Shown here piece by piece: positions 54,181-63,971 of a stretch of 64,000 nt of DNA (its first letter is position 1; each line of letters opens with the position of its first letter). Position numbers and translations under genes: made by a program. This DNA is from Nitrospina sp. (GTDB taxonomy: Bacteria; Nitrospinota; Nitrospinia; Nitrospinales; JACRGP01). The notes below the pieces were generated by a model. The model was not told where the DNA came from and searched no databases. It saw only the letters and a list, made by a program, of their open reading frames with translations. The stretch lies in contig JACAVV010000016.1 of NCBI GenBank assembly GCA_024648695.1, forward strand, positions 49,747 to 113,746, written 5' to 3'.

Positions 54181-57100
54181 CTAATTCATCCCGCTTACCA
54201 AGGGTTGGTTCAGGACCCTTGAATCATTTGCATCACCTATGAATTCCATAGCAAAGCCTGTGCTGGTTGACTGAACAACAACCGCACCCCAGAAACTAAG
54301 CATAGTGACATCGGCATACCCACCTCCCGAAATTGTCAAGTTCGGATCTGATGCAACTGGCTGGAAGGACAGGAATCCTTGTCCGCCTGATGAAGGTCCC
54401 TGCAAAAACACTGCAGTAGGTTGCAATGCTTCGGACACCAGTCCGCTTCCTGTAGCTAAAATAAAAATCTTTTGCGTAACATTCGATGAAATACTGAAAT
54501 CCCGAGAGGGAGCAAACAGATTGCCGTCGCCTTGAATCGCATAGACCGTCACACCGATTTCAGAATTCATTTCAGCAAGAGACGGATGGCTGACTGCAAT
54601 AAAAGTGAACGTCCCCGAACCGGCCTGCCAGAAAGGGGAAATCACACTGCCTGTTGAACCTCCGGCGAGCGGAGGATCGGCAACCGTCAGAGTTACCTTA
54701 TCAGATCCCAAAACACTGCTTGTGGATGAATCCAAAAATACGACCGAGGCATCGGCGGAGGTTTCCTTGGCCACATTGCTATTGACCGTTGCATACACCT
54801 GCAGAGTTGAGCCCGCCGGGACCGTTCCTGCCACAGAAGAGTCGCCAGAAGCTTTAGGAAGGTCGGCCATGCCCATTGATCCATCCGCTTGAATCAGGAG
54901 ATCCGGGGAAACCAGGCTGAGGTCGAGCCACTCGGCACTGGACGCTCCAGTAAATTCCAGAGAATTGATTGGGTCCATGTTGGTCAAGGTGTAGGTATGA
55001 GTCACGTCGTTACAACTGGCCTCAATGCAAGTAGGTTGAAACAAACCTACATTCGAAACGCCCGCTGGAGGGTTCGCTGCCGGATCACGTACGTACAGGG
55101 AGAGGGTTCTTGGGATTGGCGTCGAATCGGGGTTGGTGGTATTTGTGAAAGTGATCACATCTCGATGAGATCCTGGCACTTGGGTATTTGCATTGGCATT
55201 GAAAGTGGCCAACACAGTTTCAGTTGTGCCATCGAGGATGGTTCCACTGGTCTTTGAAAGACTGATAAAATCTTTAGTATTGGAAACCGAATATTCAACA
55301 TCCGCGCCGGAAGCGGAGAGATTATAAGCTATGAAAGATTGTGAAAAGGATCCTTCTGAATTTCCGACTCCAAAGGTGTCAATCAACGGGGTCACCTGCA
55401 GTGCCTGGCTCTCAACGTCTATCGCTGTTAAATTCACACTCCGAGTGGTATTGCCATTGCCGTTGGTGGTGTTGGTAAAAGAAACGGTGTCGCTATACGG
55501 GGAATTAATGCCCAACAATCCATTAGCATTTTCATTAATGTCTACCCTTACATTTGCTGTGGCCCTCGGTGCCAGGCCCCCTGTTCCCTGATCCACTACG
55601 GTGACCCAGTTTTGAGTTGCCAAGGCAGAATAATTTAGGGACGCGGTACCGGAGTTAGTTAGTGTGTAAATTTTAGTACTTGGACTGAAAGGACCTCCTT
55701 CATTACCCGAAGTATCAAAATCCTCAGTAGGGGTGATCGACAAGGTTCCCTCGTTGAGGGCCAAAATAGTCAATGTCACGTCTAATGTGGGCATATTACC
55801 AGGTAAATCCGAGTTGGTTACCGTCACGGTGTCGGTGAAGGGAGAATTGGCGGCCAGCAAGCTATTCGCATTACTATTGATTGAAACCGTCAGGGTGGTG
55901 CTGTCACCTGCGGCCAACGTACCAGTGCCGTTGTTCGTCACGGTCAGCCAGTCTTGGGTGGCGGTGGCCGTGAAATCGAGAGAAGAACCTCCAATATTAA
56001 TCAGGGTGTAGGTCCCTGATGGTGGGTTAAATGGTCCACCCTCATTGCCGAAAGATTCCAGACCACTAAAACTGGACGACAAAACACCGGGAGAGGCGTT
56101 AACCGCTAAATTTACCGTGCGAGTGGTATTTCCATCATTATTGGTCGTGTTTGTAAAAGTTATAACCCCCGAATGAGAACCGGTGGCCAAAAAATTGGCG
56201 TTACTATTGACACTTACATTGGCGACCGCGATGGCCCCCGGTGCCAGAGTTCCGGAGGTGCTACCTGTTACAGATACCCAATTCTGATCATCTTCTACGG
56301 TGTAATTGATTGGTGTTCCACCGGTATTGGTCAGGAAATAGGCTTCGATCGCAGGACTGAAAGTTCCTCCCTCCAGGCCTGAGGAATCCAGGTTATTTGA
56401 TGGACTGACGGATAAGACCCCTGGTAAAGCATTAACCGTCAAGTTTACCGAACGCGTAGTATTCCCATCATTATTGCTGGTATTGGTGAATGTCACGGTA
56501 CCCGAATGAGAACCTGCGTTTTGATTATTGGCATTTTCATTTATTGAAACAGTCACCGTCGCGCTGGCACCAGGAGCCAATGTTCCTGTGCCATTGTCTG
56601 TCACCGTTATCCAATCCCGATTATCAGTCGCAGTGTAATTCAACAACGTTTCTCCAATATTAGTCAGGGTGTAGATTTTTGATGCGGGATCGAACGGTCC
56701 TCCATCTTCACCTGATACATCAAGATTGTCTTTTGGAGCGAGAGACAAGATTCCATTATTTGGAACCGATACATTTAAAGTTACATCAAGTGTCGGCATA
56801 TTAACGGGCAAATCTGAATTGGAAACGTTCACGGTGGCGGTGTAAGGAGAATTTTCGGCTAACAGATTGTTTGCTTTATTATTGATTCCAACTGTCAAGG
56901 TGGTGCTGGCACCTTTTGCTAAAGTTCCTGTTCCATTATCCGTAACAGTTAACCAGTCTTGAGTTGAGGTGGCTGTATATTCGAGGGATGATCCACCAGT
57001 ATTGTTCAGAGTGTAGGACTTAAATAATGGGCTAAAGGGTCCACCCTCATCGCCGGAAGATTCCCAATCTGAAAAATTGGACGATAAAACTCCAGCGACA

Positions 57101-58770
57101 CTCTGATCTTCGTTGACAGTCAAATTCACCGAGCGCGTTTCTCCCGTTAAACCGGTCGTGTTGATGAAGGTGACCTCGCTGAAGTGGCTACCAACGGCCA
57201 GGGTATTTGCGTTACTGTTGATCGATACCGTGACGGTAGTGCTTCCGTCGGCAAAAATTGTCCCCGAACCGTTGTCCGTCACTGTAACCCAATTATTTGA
57301 TGCACTTGGAGTGGCGGTATATATCAGAGCCGTCTCGCCGGTATTGCTCAAGGTATAAGTTATCTCAGCCGGGTCGAAGGGCCCTCCCTCCGTCCCGGAC
57401 GAATTAAAATCATTTATCGTAGACACCGCTAGAGTCCCTGCGAAGGGAACTTCCTGGCGAAAATTGGCCACCGTCGAGACGGTTTCATTCAGAGTTCTAT
57501 GATTATCTGCCGCCAAAGGGTCTCCATCAGCAATTCCGGTAGGTACGTTTCCATATGACGCGCCTGATAAGACATTAGGATTGGACCAAAAATTGATACT
57601 ATTACAACCTGAGCATTCTTCACTAGTTCCCATTATAGTTCTGAATTTATTGACATCATCCACGTACCCGTGATTAAAATTAAAAGGAAGACCATCAACC
57701 TTATCATTTGCCCTGTCATGTCGGCCTCCCATATTGTGGCCAATCTCGTGAATAAATGCACTGGTAGAAGAGCTTCTAGCGGCGTTAAAGGCACTGGTAT
57801 TAAATGTAGAAGAAACTTCTGTCATTAAAAAACCTCTCCCAGCAAAACAATTATTACCCTGCCCTCCAACCAAAAAACTCACAATGTCAGCCCCATGCTT
57901 ATTGCGAAGCGAGTGAACAAGGTCCAAAACACCATCTGTGATATTTTTGAGTTCGTTAAGAAGCAATGAAAAATCCAAAGTTGCCGTATCACAATTTTCG
58001 TTTCCCCCTACTTCTACATTAGACTCGTTGTATTCCATTTCCTCGGTATGGACCACCCTAAGGACAAAATTGACATCGCTGTTGCTAAATGAGGTATTTG
58101 CATTGGTTTCATGAAGGTCGATGACAGCGTTTATTGCCGCAACACCACCTTCTTTGACCCGCGCGTCGTCTGTATAAATCACCATTACATCCACACGTGA
58201 ACCATTATCTGGAGATGCAACAGGATCTGAAGAAACTTCATTATTCACTGGAACTATGGGAGGTATAATTGGTTCGTCGTCGGTAAATTTACTTGTATCA
58301 ATTTGTTTCACAACTTGGCCGCCTCGTTTATTCCCCCGGATTTGATACACGCCATTTAAGGAAAACACGTCGCCAATAAAAAGACCGTTTCTGTAAATAA
58401 ATGTAGCGTTACTAAATTCTTCTCCTTCCAGGTAACCGACCAGACTCAAATTTCCTGTCCGTTTCTTGATGGTTGGCTGATTGAACACCGCACGAAAAGA
58501 AACGTCATCAAAAAGATTGAGTGTGAGAGCCACTCCAGGAAGCGCATCCGCATTCTGGGGTAGCAAATCAAAAATGATCTGGATGTCGCGGGACCGGATT
58601 ACCGTCGGATCTTCCTCAACAGAAAGGGTATCGGATGCTACCGGACTGGAAGCAAACAAACTGGGATAATTTTCCGGTTCTTGCGCCAGGATTACAGATG
58701 TAAATATGAGGAAGATCCAAAGGGTAAAAAGTTTTATCCCAAATAGCTTTTTCCATAATGTAATTTTCAC
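54181..58770 (-). CDS. Giant secreted metzincin protease with BACON-like repeats
   Basis: A 1529-residue exported protein with signal peptide (about 8-29, ending SVILAQ). A prodomain-like region (80-150) precedes a metzincin domain (190-440) with the full zinc motif HEIGHNMGGRHDR at 341-353 and a Met-turn RTIMGTS (Met380), as in adamalysin/reprolysin-like enzymes. Seven BACON-like beta repeats follow (about 445-1215; pattern SSGxEGGPFSP..YTLSNTG..W.TVTDNGTGTL). Then come a C-x4-CN domain (1230-1370, PTCIEASCND) and a terminal SPFWQ domain (1376-1529). The C-terminal cassette is the same as in the two giant proteins to the left. Likely a secreted or surface protease acting on other proteins or host material. 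It stands alone on its strand. Confidence 0.88.
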   Translation of the reverse strand: MKITLWKKLFGIKLFTLWIFLIFTSVILAQEPENYPSLFASSPVASDTLSVEEDPTVIRSRDIQIIFDLLPQNADALPGVALTLNLFDDVSFRAVFNQPTIKKRTGNLSLVGYLEGEEFSNATFIYRNGLFIGDVFSLNGVYQIRGNKRGGQVVKQIDTSKFTDDEPIIPPIVPVNNEVSSDPVASPDNGSRVDVMVIYTDDARVKEGGVAAINAVIDLHETNANTSFSNSDVNFVLRVVHTEEMEYNESNVEVGGNENCDTATLDFSLLLNELKNITDGVLDLVHSLRNKHGADIVSFLVGGQGNNCFAGRGFLMTEVSSTFNTSAFNAARSSSTSAFIHEIGHNMGGRHDRANDKVDGLPFNFNHGYVDDVNKFRTIMGTSEECSGCNSINFWSNPNVLSGASYGNVPTGIADGDPLAADNHRTLNETVSTVANFRQEVPFAGTLAVSTINDFNSSGTEGGPFDPAEITYTLSNTGETALIYTATPSASNNWVTVTDNGSGTIFADGSTTVTVSINSNANTLAVGSHFSEVTFINTTGLTGETRSVNLTVNEDQSVAGVLSSNFSDWESSGDEGGPFSPLFKSYTLNNTGGSSLEYTATSTQDWLTVTDNGTGTLAKGASTTLTVGINNKANNLLAENSPYTATVNVSNSDLPVNMPTLDVTLNVSVPNNGILSLAPKDNLDVSGEDGGPFDPASKIYTLTNIGETLLNYTATDNRDWITVTDNGTGTLAPGASATVTVSINENANNQNAGSHSGTVTFTNTSNNDGNTTRSVNLTVNALPGVLSVSPSNNLDSSGLEGGTFSPAIEAYFLTNTGGTPINYTVEDDQNWVSVTGSTSGTLAPGAIAVANVSVNSNANFLATGSHSGVITFTNTTNNDGNTTRTVNLAVNASPGVLSSSFSGLESFGNEGGPFNPPSGTYTLINIGGSSLDFTATATQDWLTVTNNGTGTLAAGDSTTLTVSINSNANSLLAANSPFTDTVTVTNSDLPGNMPTLDVTLTILALNEGTLSITPTEDFDTSGNEGGPFSPSTKIYTLTNSGTASLNYSALATQNWVTVVDQGTGGLAPRATANVRVDINENANGLLGINSPYSDTVSFTNTTNGNGNTTRSVNLTAIDVESQALQVTPLIDTFGVGNSEGSFSQSFIAYNLSASGADVEYSVSNTKDFISLSKTSGTILDGTTETVLATFNANANTQVPGSHRDVITFTNTTNPDSTPIPRTLSLYVRDPAANPPAGVSNVGLFQPTCIEASCNDVTHTYTLTNMDPINSLEFTGASSAEWLDLSLVSPDLLIQADGSMGMADLPKASGDSSVAGTVPAGSTLQVYATVNSNVAKETSADASVVFLDSSTSSVLGSDKVTLTVADPPLAGGSTGSVISPFWQAGSGTFTFIAVSHPSLAEMNSEIGVTVYAIQGDGNLFAPSRDFSISSNVTQKIFILATGSGLVSEALQPTAVFLQGPSSGGQGFLSFQPVASDPNLTISGGGYADVTMLSFWGAVVVQSTSTGFAMEFIGDANDSRVLNQPLVSGMN

Positions 58771-59435
58771 AGGACCTCTAATTTTTAGATGTAGCCACTT
58801 CTCTCTAAACTAAAGTCACTACATTTTGCGTTTGCAAATATCCCATGTTTAAGAACTAACCCTAATCCTTCGGATACCTGGAATGCACTACGGGTTTAGG
58901 TAATTAAATTGCTGACTTTGAGAATTCAAAAATCGCTATTGGTGAAAAATTTAAATTCCTATATCAGATCAAACCACACCTTTTCATAAAGTTTAGCCGA
59001 CGTAATTTTTAATGGTTTGCCTACACAAACTTTTGCCACTATAGACTGATTAAGCTAGATTGTCTACCAACATGCATTGAGATTAGTTCGGAATTCTAAT
59101 AACGCTCCGCCTTCAAATTGTTTTATTTAATTTTATAAGAATCAAAAAAATATTTAACCTACATAATCAAGGAAATTTTCCTATCATATTCTAAAGTCAA
59201 TATCCTGCTAATCTCCCAAAAACGGAAATCAACAAATAGAGTTACGAGTCTTTCAAATGTTGGATAGACCTTCTTTAAAGTTTTTAGAAAAATGGGCTCT
59301 GTCGCTTGACGAGGTTGAAGTTCTAGACAAATGGGAACCCAGTATATCCTTCCTAAAAATTTCCCTTGCAACCCCTTTTCTATTTAAGTATGTTTATGAA
59401 TTCTTTGCATCTTTAAACCATTAAATAACAGGCCC
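58771..59435. other. Long A/T-rich gap upstream of aspS
   Basis: About 665 bases between the divergent protease gene and aspS. A 70-codon minus-strand open frame (59159-59371) lacks any recognisable motif or ribosome binding site, so I do not call it. No RNA family or strong promoter recognised. The region must hold the aspS and protease promoters. Confidence 0.4.
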
Positions 59436-61211
59436 ATGAACAAACAACATGCCCGAACTCATTATTGTGGAGAATTGACTGAAACCCATATCGGCGACAC
59501 TGTAACGCTTTGCGGCTGGACCCATAACCGTCGCGACCACGGCGGCCTCATTTTTGTCGACCTTTGGGATAAAAAGGGCATTGTGCAAGTGGTCCTGAAT
59601 CCGCAAATCGATCAACTGGCCCATCAGCACGCGCAGTCAGTGCGTGGCAACTTCGTGCTTCGGGTCACGGGAAAAGTTCGCGAACGACCGGAAGGCATGA
59701 TCAACGATAAATTAAGCACCGGCAAGGTCGAAGTTTATATTGACGATTTTGAAATTCTCAATCGATCCAAAACACCGCCTTTTTCTGTTTGGGAAGACCA
59801 AGAGGTTTCTGAAGCTATCCGATTGAAACACCGGTTTCTGGATTTGCGCGGAGAAATGTTGCAAAGGAATCTTAACATTCGTTACCAGATCACTCGCAAG
59901 GTTCGTGAAACTTTGGACAAGCAGGGTTTCATCGAAGTGGAAACCCCCATGCTAACGAAAAGTACGCCGGAAGGGGCCCGCGACTACCTCGTTCCCAGCC
60001 GTTTGAATGCAAAAAAATTCTACGCGCTTCCGCAATCCCCGCAATTGTTCAAACAATTGTTGATGGTCTCTGGTATGGACCGGTATTTCCAGATCGTAAA
60101 ATGTTTTCGGGACGAAGATCTGCGCAACGACCGACAACCGGAGTTCACCCAGATCGATATGGAGATGTCCTTTGTCACTGAAGAAGAATTGTTCGGTCTG
60201 GTAGAAGAAATGGTCTGCGGCTTGTATAAAGATATTTTGAACATTGAAGTTCCCAAACCCTTTCAAATCCTCCCCTATAAGGACGCGATTCGAAAATATG
60301 GTACAGACAAGCCTGACCTGCGGTTCGGATTGGAGTTGATTGATCTGGGCGATGTGGTGGCGGGGACATCGTTCAAAGTGTTTGCCGATGTATTGAAGTC
60401 CGGCGGACAGGTGAGAGCGATCAATGCTAAAAACAGTACGGAGACCTTGTCCCGCAAAGTACTTGACGATCTAACGGAAGTCGCAAAAACTTACGGTGCC
60501 AAAGGCATGGCTTGGATCAAGATCAATGCCGACGGGTTGCAGTCACCCATCACCAAATTTTTTGAGCAGGAAATGCTCGACAAACTGATCGCAGAGGTGG
60601 GCGGCGAAGCAGGTGACACCATCGTCTTCATTGCAGACAAACCCAAAGTTGTGGCGGATGCCCTTGCCCATCTCCGGCTGGAGTTGGGTAAAATTCTTTC
60701 GCTGATCGATGAAAGCAAAGTGTGTCTTGCCTGGGTGACAGAGTTTCCTCTGGTGGAATACGATGAAGAAGACAACCGGTATGTAGCTCTGCACCATCCT
60801 TTCACATCGCCTTTGCAAGAGGATGAGGACAAATTTGAAAGTGCTCCCGGAGACATTCGCGCGCGGGCATACGACCTGGTATTAAATGGTAACGAAATTG
60901 GCGGCGGCAGTATCCGTATTCATACCAAAGAAATCCAGGACAAGATGTTTCAACTGCTGGGAATCGATGAAGAAGAGGCCCGGATCAAATTCGGATTCCT
61001 TCTGGATGCCCTGCAATATGGAGCGCCTCCACATGGCGGCATCGCTTTTGGACTGGACCGCATTACCATGCTATTCACTGGAGCCGATTCGATTCGCGAC
61101 GTCATTGCGTTTCCAAAAACGCAAAAAGCCACCTGCCTGATGACAGAAGCCCCTTCAGAAGTCGACCTGCATCAATTGAAAGAATTGAAACTGAAGTACG
61201 ACTTGTCATAA
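59436..61211 (+). CDS. aspS: Aspartyl-tRNA synthetase
   Basis: A class II synthetase of 591 residues, the normal bacterial length. The N-terminal OB-fold anticodon-binding domain (HIGDTVTLCGWTHNRRDHGG) is followed by the catalytic domain with motif 1 (GFIEVETPMLTKSTPEGARD), motif 2 (FQIVKCFRDEDLRNDRQPEFTQ) and motif 3 (GIAFGLDRITMLFTG). The inserted bacterial GAD domain lies between motifs 2 and 3. Whether it is Asp-specific or also charges tRNA-Asn cannot be decided by eye. Confidence 0.97.
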   Translation: MNKQHARTHYCGELTETHIGDTVTLCGWTHNRRDHGGLIFVDLWDKKGIVQVVLNPQIDQLAHQHAQSVRGNFVLRVTGKVRERPEGMINDKLSTGKVEVYIDDFEILNRSKTPPFSVWEDQEVSEAIRLKHRFLDLRGEMLQRNLNIRYQITRKVRETLDKQGFIEVETPMLTKSTPEGARDYLVPSRLNAKKFYALPQSPQLFKQLLMVSGMDRYFQIVKCFRDEDLRNDRQPEFTQIDMEMSFVTEEELFGLVEEMVCGLYKDILNIEVPKPFQILPYKDAIRKYGTDKPDLRFGLELIDLGDVVAGTSFKVFADVLKSGGQVRAINAKNSTETLSRKVLDDLTEVAKTYGAKGMAWIKINADGLQSPITKFFEQEMLDKLIAEVGGEAGDTIVFIADKPKVVADALAHLRLELGKILSLIDESKVCLAWVTEFPLVEYDEEDNRYVALHHPFTSPLQEDEDKFESAPGDIRARAYDLVLNGNEIGGGSIRIHTKEIQDKMFQLLGIDEEEARIKFGFLLDALQYGAPPHGGIAFGLDRITMLFTGADSIRDVIAFPKTQKATCLMTEAPSEVDLHQLKELKLKYDLS

Positions 61212-61322
61212 AATCAGTTGGATTTAGAGTCACTTTCAACCCCTATCGCAAGGCCATCAGCCCATTTAGGCAAAGACTAACCCTATAAGAAGGATTATTC
61301 TTGTCATTACCCGATTTAATAA

Positions 61323-63815
61323 TTATTTACCCTTCTTTTTGCTCCAGACAGCCAGTTTTCCTTTAACCGTTTCCAGTTCGGCGTCCTGAGCTTCTTCCAG
61401 AGCGGGAATGGCCTCTTCCGCTTTTTCGACGGCTTCGCTTTGCTTGCCTGAAGAATACAACACTTTTGCCATCGACCACAGGGCGCGCCCTTCTCCGCCA
61501 CGATCCCCAATTTTCCGATTCACTGTGAGAAGTTGGGTGAACGCTTTCAAGGCGCGTTCCTTGTCTGCATTTTGATTATACGTCTCTCCCAAAAAGGCTA
61601 AAACCTCGGCTTCCATTGCAGGGTCACGGCATTTCTGAAAACAATCCACAGCTTTGATTAAAAATTTGGTCCCCGCCTCCGGGTTGCCCGAATTGGTTTG
61701 GGCCTTGCCCAGAAGATGCAATGCCATTCCTTCATTGACCTGGTCCCGGATTTTTTTGTAAATGACAGCAGACCGTTCCAAATGTCCGATAGCGTCTTTT
61801 GCTTTACCCGTGTCCAGTAACGCTTGCCCGAGGCTTTTTAATATACCGCCTTCCATCGCCCACTCTTTTTGTTTCTGCGCAATGGGCAAGGCCTCCATAT
61901 ACAGGGAAACTGCCGATTCCAGTTCACCTTCTTCCAGATGGGCGCTGGCGAGATTATTCAGGTTTTTGAGCAGACCGGTCATTTCACCTGTATCGCGGGC
62001 AACGATCAAGGCCTGCTCAAAACATTCCTTGGCCTTGTCGGCTTTACCCAGGTTTTTATAGGCCCCGCCCAGAAGGCCCAGGGTGTTCCCTTCCGAGGGA
62101 CGGTCCCCAAGGGCACGGCTGATTTCCAGTTCCTTTTCAAAAGATTCCACAGCTTCCGCATATTTTCCAAGTCCCAGAGAGGCCTGTCCCAATTCCAGAA
62201 GGACCTCCTTCTCCTTTTTTTTGTCGTCGGTTTTTTGGGTGAGAGCCAGGGCTTCTTCGAGATACTCAAAGGCTTGCTTGAATTTCTTTTGATCGATGTG
62301 CTCACGGCCCAAATCGAGGACAATGTTGTTGATCATGTCCTCATCCTCCCTCTGCCGCGCGGATTTTAATCCGGAGTTCAACCAGCGCAGGCGTTCGGCG
62401 CCGGATCCCCTGAATACAAGCAATTTGTAGGCGGATTCTACATAAGAGGCGCATAAACGGGAAGCCGCCGCGTCGGTGGTGTTTCGGCTTTCGGCGAACT
62501 CGAACCCGGCTTTGATATTTGCCCATTCGGTGTCGAACAACTGCATGGCATTGCGCGATTTGTCCTTCTTTTCGAACAGTTCGCTGATACCTACGGAAAC
62601 AGTAAGAAAAAATGTTGCGTGACGCGTGCGCGCAAGGGACACTTCGCCTGTGTTTTTCTTGGCTTTTAAGTAATCACGGACCATTTCATGCAAAACGTAG
62701 CGGTCCTGTTGCTGATGATAAGTCACCAGACCATAATCCACCAGCAAGGCCAAATGGTCGCTTTCTTCATCCTCGCACACAAACGCCTCGGCTTTGGAAT
62801 CGAAGGATTTTGGGAATACCACCAGCTTTCTGAAAACCATACCGGCTTTGTCGGACAGGTTCTTTGCAATGACGTTCAAGGCGGTTTCCAATCCTGCCGC
62901 CACTCCTGTTTTGCCAACGGTTTCCATTCGTTTGCGTTCGCTATGCAATTGCAGGTTGAAGGCCTGTAAATCGAGACCGGGACTGGAAGCCACGTATTTT
63001 CCAATCAGGACCACCGCCAAGGGAAGGTATTCACAGGTTTTAATGATTTCCTGAATCCAGAATTGTAATCGCGGCGCCAGTTGATTCAGCAATTCAGTGG
63101 TTTCCTCAACCGATAAAGGTTCAATTTCCCTGGTCAACATTTTATCTATGGAAATGTCTTTTTGGCTCAGGGCAAACATCAGGCAATTGGGAGGCGGTTG
63201 CAGGGCTTTGACCTGGGTGGGGCTGGCAACATGATTGAACACCAGCACCGCCTTTTGTTCTCTCAACACCGAGCGATAAATATTCGTCAAACCTTCAGGC
63301 GTGCTGGGGAGTTTGGCCAGGGGATGGAACGCGTGCACCACTTGCTCCATAGCCTCGGCAAAGGACAGCGGCTTTTTGACGCCTTTCATGTTGATCAGCA
63401 ACTGGGCGTCCGGAAACATGTGCAAACATTTGTCGATGATCTGTGTCGCCAGTGCCAGCTTTCCCATTCCGCCACTGCCGTAAAAACAAAACAGCCGTTT
63501 TTTTTCTTTTTGAATTTTGGTGAGGTACTGGACGATCAATCCCTTGTGGCCGGAGAAAAAGCGTGCGATGTCCAACTGATTGAGAGGCGATGTTTTGATG
63601 GACGCCACATTCTGGATTTTCTTTTCCTTTTTTTCTTTGGCGGCCTTGGATTTGACCGAGTCCATAAAGGATTCCGCTTTACTGGGGGGTCCTTTAGCGG
63701 CTTCTTTTTGTTTTGGTTTTTTTGCCGAGGAAGAATTGGGAGCGTCTCCTTTTGAAAATATCAATACCAACCCGAAGGTGACCAAAATCACCAAAATGAT
63801 AACGCCAAAAATCAT
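61323..63815 (-). CDS. Membrane-anchored STAND/NB-ARC-like TPR protein
   Basis: An 830-residue protein with one N-terminal membrane segment (about 2-20), a basic linker (30-70) and a nucleotide-binding domain (about 75-400) similar to NB-ARC/STAND ATPases. The P-loop reads GSGGMGKLALA (113-123): the Lys is present but the Thr/Ser after it is Leu. The Walker B strand reads AVLVFNHV with Asn where Asp is expected. A winged-helix-like segment follows (HLALLVDYGLVTYHQQQDRYVLHEMVRDYL). The last 330 residues are about eight TPR repeats (LGQASLGLGKYAEAVESFEK type). Such proteins usually act as ATP-driven switches; this one may be a nucleotide-locked scaffold. It converges with aspS. Confidence 0.85.
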   Translation of the reverse strand: MIFGVIILVILVTFGLVLIFSKGDAPNSSSAKKPKQKEAAKGPPSKAESFMDSVKSKAAKEKKEKKIQNVASIKTSPLNQLDIARFFSGHKGLIVQYLTKIQKEKKRLFCFYGSGGMGKLALATQIIDKCLHMFPDAQLLINMKGVKKPLSFAEAMEQVVHAFHPLAKLPSTPEGLTNIYRSVLREQKAVLVFNHVASPTQVKALQPPPNCLMFALSQKDISIDKMLTREIEPLSVEETTELLNQLAPRLQFWIQEIIKTCEYLPLAVVLIGKYVASSPGLDLQAFNLQLHSERKRMETVGKTGVAAGLETALNVIAKNLSDKAGMVFRKLVVFPKSFDSKAEAFVCEDEESDHLALLVDYGLVTYHQQQDRYVLHEMVRDYLKAKKNTGEVSLARTRHATFFLTVSVGISELFEKKDKSRNAMQLFDTEWANIKAGFEFAESRNTTDAAASRLCASYVESAYKLLVFRGSGAERLRWLNSGLKSARQREDEDMINNIVLDLGREHIDQKKFKQAFEYLEEALALTQKTDDKKKEKEVLLELGQASLGLGKYAEAVESFEKELEISRALGDRPSEGNTLGLLGGAYKNLGKADKAKECFEQALIVARDTGEMTGLLKNLNNLASAHLEEGELESAVSLYMEALPIAQKQKEWAMEGGILKSLGQALLDTGKAKDAIGHLERSAVIYKKIRDQVNEGMALHLLGKAQTNSGNPEAGTKFLIKAVDCFQKCRDPAMEAEVLAFLGETYNQNADKERALKAFTQLLTVNRKIGDRGGEGRALWSMAKVLYSSGKQSEAVEKAEEAIPALEEAQDAELETVKGKLAVWSKKKGK

Positions 63816-63873
63816 TCAGCCGCTCCTGATACTCCAGTATTTATGGATCGCGCTTAACGCCTTAAAAAATAAT

Positions 63874-63971
63874 GGGTGCCTCTAAAAATAGGGCAAAAAG
63901 TTATTGAATGAATTAAAATACGTATGTTAAGCGTTTTACAGCATTCCCCCCTGTTTGAAAGGAACCCTGCC
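63874..63971 (+). mobile_element. Probable left end of an insertion sequence
   Basis: GGGTGCCTCTAAAAATAGGG at 63874-63893 has the look of an IS5-type terminal inverted repeat (G-rich start then CTCTAAAAA). It lies about 80 bases before a transposase-like start codon. The other end is outside the window, so neither the element nor its target duplication can be confirmed. Confidence 0.4.

Noticed and set aside
59159..59371. A 70-codon minus-strand frame upstream of aspS
   Set aside because: Starts without a ribosome binding site and has no recognisable features.
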